A stretch of DNA of 44,525 nt from Deltaproteobacteria bacterium (GTDB lineage: Bacteria > Bdellovibrionota_C > UBA2361 > JAFLCA01): the NCBI GenBank assembly GCA_017302875.1, contig JAFLCA010000007.1:1-44525 (forward strand), read 5' to 3'. Position 1 is the first letter of the stretch, and every line of letters begins with the position of its first letter. Positions 7,987 through 15,163 of this stretch are shown here, piece by piece. The notes under the pieces are model-generated. The model saw nothing but the letters and a program-made list of their open reading frames with translations. It ran no database searches and was not told the DNA's origin. Position numbers and translations under genes: made by a program.

Positions 7987-8016
7987 GGGGCTCCTTCGGG
8001 GGCCCCTTTTTTTTTT
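7987..8016 (+). terminator. Strong rho-independent terminator after the pilin gene
   Basis: An 8-bp stem (GGGGCTCC, 7987-7994, with GGGGCCCC, 7999-8006, one G-T pair) closed by a TTCG tetraloop and followed by ten T. It ends the pilin transcript 25 bases after its stop codon and marks the end of the secretion cluster. Confidence 0.95.
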
Positions 8017-8071
8017 GGTCAAACCAGTCGGTAGCAGGAGGGTCCCTGCGTCAGGCAGGCAAAAATTGACT

Positions 8072-8083
8072 AAGAGCGCTCTT
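8072..8083. promoter_or_regulatory. 12-bp perfect palindrome upstream of the DUF535 gene
   Basis: AAGAGCGCTCTT is a perfect palindrome 36 bases before the ATG at 8119 and directly after TTGACT (8066-8071), a possible -35 box. No good -10 follows at 16-18 bases. It may be an operator; the same core (AGAGCGCTCT) also occurs by chance in coding sequence near 14576, which weakens the case. Confidence 0.3.
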
Positions 8084-8118
8084 TGCAGGAGTCTAGAAGA
8101 ACATTCGGATGTAGTAAG

Positions 8119-9237
8119 ATGTCTACCGAACCAGCGCTCTCAAACCAAATTGATGCTCCCATTCCCGCCCCAGTCACCGATGTGCTGATTGGAGCCTCAT
8201 TCGAAAGTTTAAAATACGGAGCGCCTTTCGGTAACAGCAAGCTGGCTCTGCAAAGACTCGTGAGCCATTTAGGCTCCTGGGTTGGGATATCAGAGGATTT
8301 ACAGCACGGAATTTATACCTATCTGCTGAAGAACAGACTCGTTTCGTGTAGCAGCGATGCACAATCTGCAACTGAGTTTCTAATCGAGGCGGCGCCTATT
8401 TTTCGCGACGTGACTCTGCAGAAAGCACGCGGCTTCACGTATCTCATCGACAGAGATGAGTCTACCGCCACGACATTATCGGCTGCGCTACAGAATGCTC
8501 GCTTCCTCTTTCGGACTTTTTCCCCTGAGTTCTTCTCTTGCATCAAGAAATACCCCCTGACTATCGATACGCTCGAAGCTCCGATCGGGAATAGCGACTA
8601 TTTCCTGACCCTGAGAGGCACCAGCGGTGCTGGCACGGTGTCTTTAGACTTTGTGATCAACGCAGCCAACCCAATGAATCGCCATCAACTCCACCCGCTT
8701 TGGAAGATGGGATTGGACACGAAACTTACCACTCGTGGGCTTGAAGGAAGAGTGATTCGAAGCGGCTCCATGATCGGGAAACCTTCCCTGCAAGATAGTA
8801 GCCTCGACCATAGAGCAGCTTTTGGAGCATTTCGCGATACGTTTAGGATTTCCCCGCAACGCGCATTGGGCTGTCTTCTGGTGTTCACTGCCGGCGCGCT
8901 TGGATGCGAATCCGTACGCGCTCTCACCGATGAGGGGGCTTTTCAATTATCTACGCTCAGGAGCCCCCAGAGTGGAGCCCACTATGGAAAACTGTTCCGC
9001 GGACTTGGTTTTCAGGAAGGCCACGATGCATGCTGGTCGCACCTTCCTCCGACAGGCGCACTTGGCATCGAAGTCGTCCCCAACGGATCCTCAACACCGG
9101 GGCTGCAAAGATATGAACGTCACGGATTGAAAGAGGTGCTCAGAGCCGCCATCGGATTGCAATCGAAATTTACAGGAAGGGAGTTCAAAAGCAGCGTGGA
9201 CTTATCAGAGCCTCTTCGAATACTCGAGCAGCTTTGA
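8119..9237 (+). CDS. DUF535 (VirK/YbjX-like) family protein
   Basis: A 372-residue soluble protein, start at ATG 8119 (reading can extend to TTG 8083, but no clear ribosome site supports either). The second half shows the DUF535 pattern: a strand pair FLTLRGTSGAGTVSLDFVI, a GLEGRVIRSGS segment equivalent to the 'IGGLQG' strand, then SPQRALGCLLVFTAGALGCESVRALTDEG, equivalent to the helix and 'i.avs...h' region, and finally YGKLFRGLGFQEGHDACWSHLP. VirK/YbjX proteins are linked to envelope stress or virulence in enterobacteria; the biochemical function is unknown. The match is by pattern, without a search. It stands alone between the pilin terminator and a gene-poor stretch preceding an exporter gene. 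Confidence 0.5.
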   Translation: MSTEPALSNQIDAPIPAPVTDVLIGASFESLKYGAPFGNSKLALQRLVSHLGSWVGISEDLQHGIYTYLLKNRLVSCSSDAQSATEFLIEAAPIFRDVTLQKARGFTYLIDRDESTATTLSAALQNARFLFRTFSPEFFSCIKKYPLTIDTLEAPIGNSDYFLTLRGTSGAGTVSLDFVINAANPMNRHQLHPLWKMGLDTKLTTRGLEGRVIRSGSMIGKPSLQDSSLDHRAAFGAFRDTFRISPQRALGCLLVFTAGALGCESVRALTDEGAFQLSTLRSPQSGAHYGKLFRGLGFQEGHDACWSHLPPTGALGIEVVPNGSSTPGLQRYERHGLKEVLRAAIGLQSKFTGREFKSSVDLSEPLRILEQL

Positions 9238-9270
9238 CGGATGCCCGATTTCACCAGGACTATTCGCCCC

Positions 9271-9345
9271 TGTCATTGCGAGCGGAAAATCTGCACATCC
9301 CTAAACCTGGCCACGACTACAGCGCGGCAATCCCCCGATCAGGAT
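9271..9345. repeat. REP-like repeat fragments (TCATTGCGAG type)
   Basis: TGTCATTGCGAGCGGA (9271-9286) and GCGCGGCAATCCC (9322-9334) match the two halves of a dispersed palindromic repeat common in many bacterial genomes, but are separated by unrelated sequence, so the element is degenerate. A possible inverted end lies near 9725. Only one copy region is visible, so repeat status rests on recognition of the core. Confidence 0.4.
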
Positions 9346-9853
9346 CCACTGATAATCCTTGCTTCACTGGATTACGTTACGATTCCCCGGAAAGAGAAGA
9401 ACTCGCAATACCAGCGGCGCAATTTCGGAACAAACCACCTGCTCTTACACTCTACGCTCGCACCGAATAACAATTTTCACGAAAAACACCATCTAGTGAA
9501 TTATTTTCTTCACTTACTATCATTTCAGTGTTACACTCATTCCATGAGAATTCTAATTCCATATAGCGCCGCTCATCAGACAGGAAATCTTCCTGGTTCG
9601 ATGATTGCGTCCGCGATTGGGACTGAATTCCCACTCGCAGTCGCAATCGTGTCAGGAAAATTCCAACAGCGGCAACTGATTCGTTGACGTAGCCGGGTTC
9701 ACAAGATCCCGGCGTTTAGATGCTGGGATTGCTTGATGAAGCGGCGAGAGACCTTCTCTTCTCCATCTTCACCCTCAATTCATAAGCATTTAAAAACAGT
9801 GGCTTTTGCTGCGTTTTAGTAGCTTTTTTTAATTTTAGTTTGGGGGAAATTCT

Positions 9854-9880
9854 ATGTCTATCTCACGCATTCGCACTTGA
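9854..9880 (+). other. Eight-codon ORF with ribosome site (possible leader peptide)
   Basis: ATG TCT ATC TCA CGC ATT CGC ACT TGA encodes MSISRIRT. GGGGGA at 9842-9847 lies at good distance. Its stop codon is inside the left arm of a stable hairpin (CTTGAGC 9876-9882 with GCTCAAG 9903-9909; inner GAGCT/AGCTC and GCC/GGC pairs), so ribosomes finishing it would melt that structure. A leader peptide controlling the downstream exporter is possible; a peptide product like the heptapeptide of microcin C is a more remote option since no mccB-type modifier is present. May be chance. Confidence 0.25.
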
Positions 9881-10054
9881 GCTAGCGCCACGAGGCCAGC
9901 TCGCTCAAGGGTAAAAAACGTTCCGTAACAATTTGAAAATCGCGTGCACGCGCACGCCACGGGAGAGATCTGCGCGCAGTTCCAACTGGAGTTGGCACAG
10001 CAGAAGACTGCCGCGAGAGATCTTTGTCTCAATGCTTGGGTAGACGACGCAACT

Positions 10055-10092
10055 CTCTTGCTGCATCGAGCACACGCTGGATGCAGCAAGAG
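10055..10092 (+). promoter_or_regulatory. 13-bp perfect inverted repeat in the exporter leader
   Basis: CTCTTGCTGCATC (10055-10067) and GATGCAGCAAGAG (10080-10092) are exact inverse complements around a 12-base loop, ending 70 bases before the exporter ATG. There is no T-run, so it is not an intrinsic terminator. It could be an mRNA-stabilising hairpin, part of an attenuator with the 9876-9909 hairpin, or a protein-binding operator. Confidence 0.5.
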
Positions 10093-10162
10093 GCAGTAGC
10101 AAAGGTTTCTTGAGAGGCGTGATGTTCACGTTTCTTGTAACAATTTTTTAGAAAGGAAATGT

Positions 10163-12049
10163 ATGTCGCATATTCAAAGTGAAGTAGCAGTGGAAGCGAG
10201 AGCTTCCGAGAGCACTCGAGTCCGCAAATGGCTGGCTATCCTCAGAGAGATGGGATCGCATGGCACGCGAATCGTGCTCGCCAACATCGACATGGCGAAG
10301 CTGTTCTGGGCACACCGCCCAGGCACCTCGATCGTGCGAGCGATTGTCGCGGTGATCGTGGTGGTGATCCCGTTCCTCATGAGCTGGAGCAGCGGACACG
10401 TGATCGAAGGACTGATGCACGGAAGCTCGATCAGCTCTTATCAGTGGGAAGCGCTCGGCCTAGCCGTGGCGCTAATCTTGATGGGCGCCCTGCCGCTCGT
10501 GGTGTCGGTGGTCGATCAACTGATCGATCACTGGGCCTTCGTGTACGTGCAACAATCGCAGGTCACGAAGGTGCCGGACCTGGATCCAGTCACCTACAGC
10601 GATCCTGAGCTGAAGGACAAAATCCAACAGGTGCAGGAACGTGCGGTATGGCGGGTGATGGCACTCTTGAAGGCCCAGATCGGGTTCTTTCGGGCCATCG
10701 CGTTGAGTTTGATAGCCGGTGTGATGCTCTTTCGTTTCGATGCCGCGTTGTGTCTGCTGATTCTGGCGGGCATGACTCCGAGCATGGTGTACGAAGGACT
10801 GCATGCCTATCGGCAGTTCAAAGTTGACGAACGCCAAGCCGACTGGTGGCGGCGCTTCTGGGAAGATCGCGGGAACATCTTGTGTTCCAAGCCGCTTTCT
10901 TACCTGCAGGTCTTCGGCGCAGCGCATTGGTTCGCCGGAAGATTCGCAGATCAGATCGCGACGGCTATCGAGGAGTACGACTCGATAGAGCGCGAAAGCA
11001 TTTGGAAGCGTCTGCTGTGTATCGTGATCGGCATGACGACGGTGGTGTTTGCCGCGTACGCTTTGATCCGAAGCGCGTCACAGGGACAGCTCGAGGTGGC
11101 ACAGTTCGTGTTCTTCCTCGGTGCATTGTCGTTGTTCGCGTCAAGTCTTGCCGAGGTGGCAACCACCGCGGGACGACAGCTCGGTCAATCTTTGTACGTG
11201 ACGGGACTCCAGGAATTGCTGGCGCTTGAATCGCGCACGCACTTCCCGGAGCGTGGAAAGCAGCCGCTGGTGACCTCAGAAGGTGTATCACTTGATCTTC
11301 GCAACGTCCGCTTCGGGTATCCGCAGGGTGCCGGAAAAAGACAGCGCGAAGTTATCAAGGGTCTGAGCTTACACGTCTCCGCAGGACAGAAAGTGGCGTT
11401 TGTCGGCATTAACGGTGCCGGCAAGACGACACTGAAATCGGTTATCGTTCGACTGTTCGATCCGGACAGCGGCGAAGTCCTGCTGGGCGGAGTGCCGATG
11501 CGTGAAGTAGATCGTGTGACCCTGAGAAAGACAGTAGCCTGTCTGCCTCAGAGTATTCAGCACTACAACCTGAAGGTCGAAGAGTTCATCGCTCTCAGCC
11601 GTGCAGGTGAGGCGCTGGATGCTGACCGAGTGCGCTGGGCGGCCAAGCGTAGCGGCGCTTCAACCTTTGTTGAAGCATACCGCGAGCAGTACGCCCAAAA
11701 GCTCGGACGTGACTACAAGGACACCGAAGAGCCCTCGGGCGGACAGCTCCAAAAATTGGCGCTGGCCTCCCTGCTCTATAGCGGTGCGGCACTGATGGTA
11801 CTCGATGAGCCGACGGCGGCAATCGATCCGGAAGCAGCACGGGATTTCTGGGACACTCTCTTTCATGAGACTCCCGGTCAGACTGTGATCTTCTCGACGC
11901 ACTATCTCGGCGCCGTACGACGAGCAGATCGCATCGTCGTGCTGGATGAAGGGCAAGTGCTTGATCAGGGCAAGCATCTTGAGCTCATGGAGCGCTGCGA
12001 GGCATATCGCAAGCTCTTTGAGAGTCAAGCACGAGACTATCGTACGTGA
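10163..12049 (+). CDS. ABC half-transporter (exporter with fused TMD and ATPase), peptide-export type
   Basis: A 628-residue protein with a clear ribosome site (AAGGAAATGT just before ATG). An N-terminal soluble part, then about five to six membrane helices (50-350, e.g. IVRAIVAVIVVVIPFLMSW), then an ATPase domain: Walker A GINGAGKTT (415-423), Q-loop LPQ, signature EPSGGQLQKLALAS in place of LSGGQ, Walker B LMVLDEPTAAID and H-loop STH. Variants with ELSGGQWQ-like signatures are frequent in exporters linked to ribosomal peptides and other small metabolites; the substrate is unknown. Sampled G+C (about 57-63% per 60 bases) is above neighbouring genes (about 42-52%), suggesting acquisition. It is flanked by the hairpin-rich leader and a large terminator, thus a single-gene unit. 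Confidence 0.85.
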   Translation: MSHIQSEVAVEARASESTRVRKWLAILREMGSHGTRIVLANIDMAKLFWAHRPGTSIVRAIVAVIVVVIPFLMSWSSGHVIEGLMHGSSISSYQWEALGLAVALILMGALPLVVSVVDQLIDHWAFVYVQQSQVTKVPDLDPVTYSDPELKDKIQQVQERAVWRVMALLKAQIGFFRAIALSLIAGVMLFRFDAALCLLILAGMTPSMVYEGLHAYRQFKVDERQADWWRRFWEDRGNILCSKPLSYLQVFGAAHWFAGRFADQIATAIEEYDSIERESIWKRLLCIVIGMTTVVFAAYALIRSASQGQLEVAQFVFFLGALSLFASSLAEVATTAGRQLGQSLYVTGLQELLALESRTHFPERGKQPLVTSEGVSLDLRNVRFGYPQGAGKRQREVIKGLSLHVSAGQKVAFVGINGAGKTTLKSVIVRLFDPDSGEVLLGGVPMREVDRVTLRKTVACLPQSIQHYNLKVEEFIALSRAGEALDADRVRWAAKRSGASTFVEAYREQYAQKLGRDYKDTEEPSGGQLQKLALASLLYSGAALMVLDEPTAAIDPEAARDFWDTLFHETPGQTVIFSTHYLGAVRRADRIVVLDEGQVLDQGKHLELMERCEAYRKLFESQARDYRT

Positions 12050-12055
12050 GACCCA

Positions 12056-12119
12056 GGGGCGCATGCAGAGGTTTTGTATCTAGGTATGATACTGCCTCTT
12101 GCCTGCGCCCCATTTTTTT
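12056..12119 (+). terminator. Large rho-independent terminator of the ABC exporter gene
   Basis: GGGGCGCA (12056-12063) pairs with TGCGCCCC (12104-12111); the stem continues with GCAGAGG/CCTCTTGC (one bulged base) and GTATC/GATAC, followed by A and seven T. It starts seven bases after the exporter stop codon and separates the exporter from the SurA-like gene. Confidence 0.9.
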
Positions 12120-12180
12120 GAAATCGCACAGAATGGAGCTCCGGGGGGTTTTCTTGCCATCCCCAGACGTTCCCATTAAG

Positions 12181-13176
12181 ATGCCCGACATGCCTAAACA
12201 CTACGTATTAGTCGCGGCAGTAACGCTGGCGCTGTGCTCAACAGCCGCAAGCGCCGCCCCCAAAAAGCCTGAAGCAAAGGCGGCGCCTGCCAACAAAGAG
12301 ATCTTGTTCGACGCCGTCGTAGCCAGTGTTGATGGCCGGCCGATTACTCTGCAAGACGTTTGCCGTCGTCTCAATCCTCCACGCTCTCTGACGTTAAAGG
12401 AAGCAGCGCTCGATCCTGAAGCTAATGCAGTACTTGATACCATTATCATGGACTATCTTGTTACCTTCGAAGCTGAAGCGAGACGCATTTCAGTAAGCAA
12501 TGAGGAAATCGACGAATACATCGCCGAAGTGGCCAAACGGAACAACCTGTCGCGCGAAGGCTTCGAACAAGCACTCAAGCAAGAAGGACGCGACATCACG
12601 GAGTATAAAGGCTTCATCAAGATCGACATCTTAAAATCTCGTCTCGCGACTAGCTTGATGCAGTCGGGCGTCGGCGTTACGACTGAAGAGATTGAAGTCT
12701 ACATGAAGGAGCACGTCGAGCTTTCCTCGAACGGAACGAAAGTGAAGCTCGCGCACATCGTCATTCGCGAAGATATCCATGGCCCCGAGGGGAGCGAGAA
12801 GATCGTCGAGGATATCCAGGAAAAGATTAGCAGCGGAGAAGATTTTGCCGATGTCGCACGCGTAAATTCAGACGCTCCCAATGCCGCCGATGGTGGCATG
12901 CTTGGAATCATTGCGCAGAAAGACTTGAGCAGCGACGTTTTCGAAGCGGTGTCCGCGCTCAAACCCGGTGAAGTAAGCAAACCGATCAAAACAGCCCAAG
13001 GCTATCAGATCTTCAAAGTAATCGAGCAATTCACCGAAACTGAAGAAGACGGAGATCAGGAGAAAATCAAGGATGAGGTTCGTAAGACCTTGCAGCGTCA
13101 GAAACTCGCCGAGAAGATGAACTCCTTCTTTACTGCTGAGCTTATGAAGACTCACAGCGTCGATAGGAAGATCTAA
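12181..13176 (+). CDS. SurA-like periplasmic peptidyl-prolyl isomerase/chaperone
   Basis: A 331-residue exported protein from ATG 12181 (ATG 12190 possible; the frame is open further upstream but that part runs through the exporter's terminator). Signal peptide ends near TAASA (~25). Residues ~35-165 form the SurA-type helical chaperone module (VVASVDGRPITLQDV..., FEAEARRISVSNEEIDEYIAEVAKRN), followed by one parvulin/PPIC domain (~178-280: KVKLAHIVIRED, SGEDFADVARVNSDAPNAADGGMLG, LKPGEVSKPIKTAQGYQIFKV). SurA helps fold outer-membrane beta-barrels; this version has one PPIase domain, as in many deltaproteobacterial paralogues. No lipobox, so it is not PrsA-like. It has no co-directional partner closer than pgm/manB, 36 bases downstream. 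Confidence 0.82.
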   Translation: MPDMPKHYVLVAAVTLALCSTAASAAPKKPEAKAAPANKEILFDAVVASVDGRPITLQDVCRRLNPPRSLTLKEAALDPEANAVLDTIIMDYLVTFEAEARRISVSNEEIDEYIAEVAKRNNLSREGFEQALKQEGRDITEYKGFIKIDILKSRLATSLMQSGVGVTTEEIEVYMKEHVELSSNGTKVKLAHIVIREDIHGPEGSEKIVEDIQEKISSGEDFADVARVNSDAPNAADGGMLGIIAQKDLSSDVFEAVSALKPGEVSKPIKTAQGYQIFKVIEQFTETEEDGDQEKIKDEVRKTLQRQKLAEKMNSFFTAELMKTHSVDRKI

Positions 13177-13212
13177 CGGCGCGCTTCCCCTATTCATTCA
13201 CAAGGACTACCC

Positions 13213-14589
13213 ATGCATATCAATCCTCAAATCTTTCGTGAGTATGACATCCGCGGCACCGTTGATAAGGATCTCTCGGAGGATTTTGCGTACGCGCTTG
13301 GCCGAGCCTATGCGACCTTGGCCCGCGATCGCGGCAAGAACAATATCGCCATTGGCTGGGATTGCCGGTTGAGCTCTCCCGGGTACGCCAAGGCCTTGGC
13401 GCGCGGCATGTCCGACGAAGGCGTTGACTGCTGTCTGACCGGCATGGGCCCCACTCCTCAATTGTATTTTGCAGTCTATGCCAGACCGTATGGCGGTGGA
13501 ATTCAAGTTACCGGCAGTCATAACCCTGCCGATATGAATGGCTTCAAGCTGTGCCTCGGAAAATCGACGCTGGCAAGCGAGGAGATCCAAGATTTAAAGA
13601 ATCGCATGCAGACTCTGATTGCTCAGAAGCCGACCTCTCCCGGCAAGGGCAAAATCACTGAGTACGAAATCCGCAATGAATACATCCAGGATTTGGTCGC
13701 CAACTCCAAGCCACACATGGGCAAGCGTAAGCTGAAGGTCGTCGTTGACGCCGGAAATGGTGTAGGCGGATTGGTCGGGCCATCGCTGCTTCGTCAGCTA
13801 GGCGTAGAAGTCATAGAGCTCTTCTGCGAGCCCGATGGCCGTTTCCCAAACCATCATCCCGATCCCACAGAGCTTAAAAACATTCAGGATCTTATCGCAA
13901 AGGTGCGAGAGACCAAAGCTGACTTCGGAATTGGATGGGACGGTGACGCCGATCGCATTGGCGTCGTAGACGAAAAAGGCGAAGTCATCTTCGGCGATAT
14001 GCTCCTGCTAATTTACGCGCGCGCAATTCTGAAGGAGAAATCAGCCGCCGTCGTGATTGGCGACGTAAAATGCTCCTCGCTCTTATTCGAAGACCTTTCA
14101 AAGCGTGGGGCTAACGCCGTCATGTGGAAGACCGGTCACTCGCTGATCAAGAAAAAGTTAGTCGAGCTAGACGGTGATTTGGGTGGTGAAATGAGCGGTC
14201 ACATCATGTTCCGTCATCGCTTTTATGGATTCGATGACGCGCTTTACTGCGCCGCCCGTTTTGTGGAGATCGTAAGCACCCTGCAAGGCCCCGTGTCGCA
14301 GCTCTTGGCGGATCTGCCGAAAATGGTTTCAACTCCCGAAATCCGAATAGATTGCCCTGAAGAAGTGAAGTTCAAGATCGCTCAGAATGCCAAATCCGCA
14401 TTCTCCAAATACAAAGTCGACACTATCGACGGCGTGCGAATCACGTTCCCTCAGGGATGGGGCCTGGTACGCGCCTCCAACACTCAACCCGTGCTGGTCA
14501 TGCGTTTTGAAGCAAAGACTCAGAAAGACCTCGATGAAATTCAAAGTCTCGTAACTGGAGAGATCGAAAAGATTAAGAGCGCTCTCTAA
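13213..14589 (+). CDS. manB: Phosphomannomutase/phosphoglucomutase (AlgC/ManB type)
   Basis: A 458-residue alpha-D-phosphohexomutase interconverting hexose 1- and 6-phosphates in the cytoplasm, feeding nucleotide-sugar, LPS and exopolysaccharide synthesis. All four active-site loops are present: phosphoserine loop TGSHNP (100-105, Ser102), metal loop DGDADR (243-248), sugar-binding GEMSGH (325-330), phosphate-binding RASNTQP (420-426). GEMSGH and the length fit the bifunctional PMM/PGM subfamily rather than GlmM (whose Ser loop is SASHNP). The gene ends at a strong bidirectional terminator. The symbol could equally be algC or pgm. Confidence 0.9.
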   Translation: MHINPQIFREYDIRGTVDKDLSEDFAYALGRAYATLARDRGKNNIAIGWDCRLSSPGYAKALARGMSDEGVDCCLTGMGPTPQLYFAVYARPYGGGIQVTGSHNPADMNGFKLCLGKSTLASEEIQDLKNRMQTLIAQKPTSPGKGKITEYEIRNEYIQDLVANSKPHMGKRKLKVVVDAGNGVGGLVGPSLLRQLGVEVIELFCEPDGRFPNHHPDPTELKNIQDLIAKVRETKADFGIGWDGDADRIGVVDEKGEVIFGDMLLLIYARAILKEKSAAVVIGDVKCSSLLFEDLSKRGANAVMWKTGHSLIKKKLVELDGDLGGEMSGHIMFRHRFYGFDDALYCAARFVEIVSTLQGPVSQLLADLPKMVSTPEIRIDCPEEVKFKIAQNAKSAFSKYKVDTIDGVRITFPQGWGLVRASNTQPVLVMRFEAKTQKDLDEIQSLVTGEIEKIKSAL

Positions 14590-14610
14590 CGCCCAGATAC
14601 GTTGAGTTCC

Positions 14611-14645
14611 AAACAAAAAGGCGCCCAAAGGCGCCTTTTTGTTTT
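14611..14645. terminator. Bidirectional intrinsic terminator
   Basis: AAACAAAAAGGCGCC (14611-14625) and GGCGCCTTTTTGTTT (14630-14644) are perfectly complementary around a CAAA loop, with a T-run on either strand. It lies between the convergent mutase gene and the small minus-strand gene and should stop transcription from both. Confidence 0.95.
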
Positions 14646-14664
14646 TCATAATGCCGATACCTGG

Positions 14665-14883
14665 CTATTTATTCTCGGTCACCGGAGCCGTTTTTAGCGC
14701 ATCCGCTTTGACGAGCACGGGAAAATTCTCAGTTTGTGCCGGCGCGTCGGAGCCCTTAAAGAAAGAAACGGGCAGGCAGCTGTTCTCGACTAATATGTAA
14801 TTGGGATTGTTTTCTTGAAAATTTGAGACTAGCCAGGACAAATCGGGGTCAGAAAGTTCGTATGTATATACTGGTCGTCCCAT
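14665..14883 (-). CDS. Small conserved-looking hypothetical protein (72 aa)
   Basis: Seventy-two residues on the minus strand, preceded by an excellent ribosome site (AAAAGGAG about ten bases before the ATG) and followed by the shared terminator, so it is very likely a gene. The sequence starts MGRPVYTYELSDPDLSWLV and has aromatic and acidic residues, one Cys, no signal peptide or membrane segment. No family recognised; a small soluble cytoplasmic protein. It is transcribed divergently from pcnB. Confidence 0.7.
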   Translation of the reverse strand: MGRPVYTYELSDPDLSWLVSNFQENNPNYILVENSCLPVSFFKGSDAPAQTENFPVLVKADALKTAPVTENK

Positions 14884-15163
14884 ACCAATTGTCTCCTTTT
14901 TCGGTTCCTAAGCCTTTGAGTACGCTCTGACAGCCCCTACATCCGGCCTCTTACATAAGGTTTTCGGTTTGGACGCGAACTAACTTAAGTGCGCGAATCC
15001 GGTATTTTTCCTAGGAATATCACCTAGAGTTATTAGCGCCGCTGTGAGAAGCTATAGACAGTGGTTCGCCGCGCAAATCGCCGCCGCATCGTCTTGAAAC
15101 CACTATAAATATTAGCGTATGTTCTGCTCTCGTTTTTGCCATCTGAGAAAGTAAGCCTAAGTC
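14884..15163. promoter_or_regulatory. Divergent intergenic region between the small minus-strand gene and pcnB
   Basis: 280 bases with no gene. TATAAA (15104-15109) is a possible -10 for pcnB but lacks a good -35. CCTAGGAATATCACCTAG around 15010-15026 is an imperfect repeat. The left end holds the ribosome site of the minus-strand gene. Both promoters must lie here but I cannot place them firmly. Confidence 0.35.

Larger units (their letters stand above)
9238..10162. other. 925-base gene-poor stretch with repeat fragments and leader hairpins
   Basis: No convincing gene of normal size. From the left: fragments resembling the widespread TCATTGCGAGCGG...GCGCGGCAATCC repeat (9271-9345), an AT-rich patch (9480-9545), a GCCGGG/CCCGGC hairpin (9692-9697/9708-9713), GGGATTGCTT-containing sequence at 9725-9734 resembling the inverted end of the same repeat, a T-rich stretch with a small GCTGC/GTAGC stem (9809-9830), an eight-codon ORF with a ribosome site (9854-9880), and two strong inverted repeats (9876-9909, 10055-10092) in what is probably the 5' leader of the exporter gene. 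Small ORFs on either strand lack supporting signals. Confidence 0.6.

Noticed and set aside
9544..9687. 47-codon plus-strand ORF starting MRILIPYSAAHQ
   Set aside because: No ribosome site and no recognisable features; may be a small protein but cannot be supported.
9905..10129. 74-codon minus-strand ORF with hydrophobic start
   Set aside because: GTG start without ribosome site, and it overlaps the hairpin-rich leader of the exporter.
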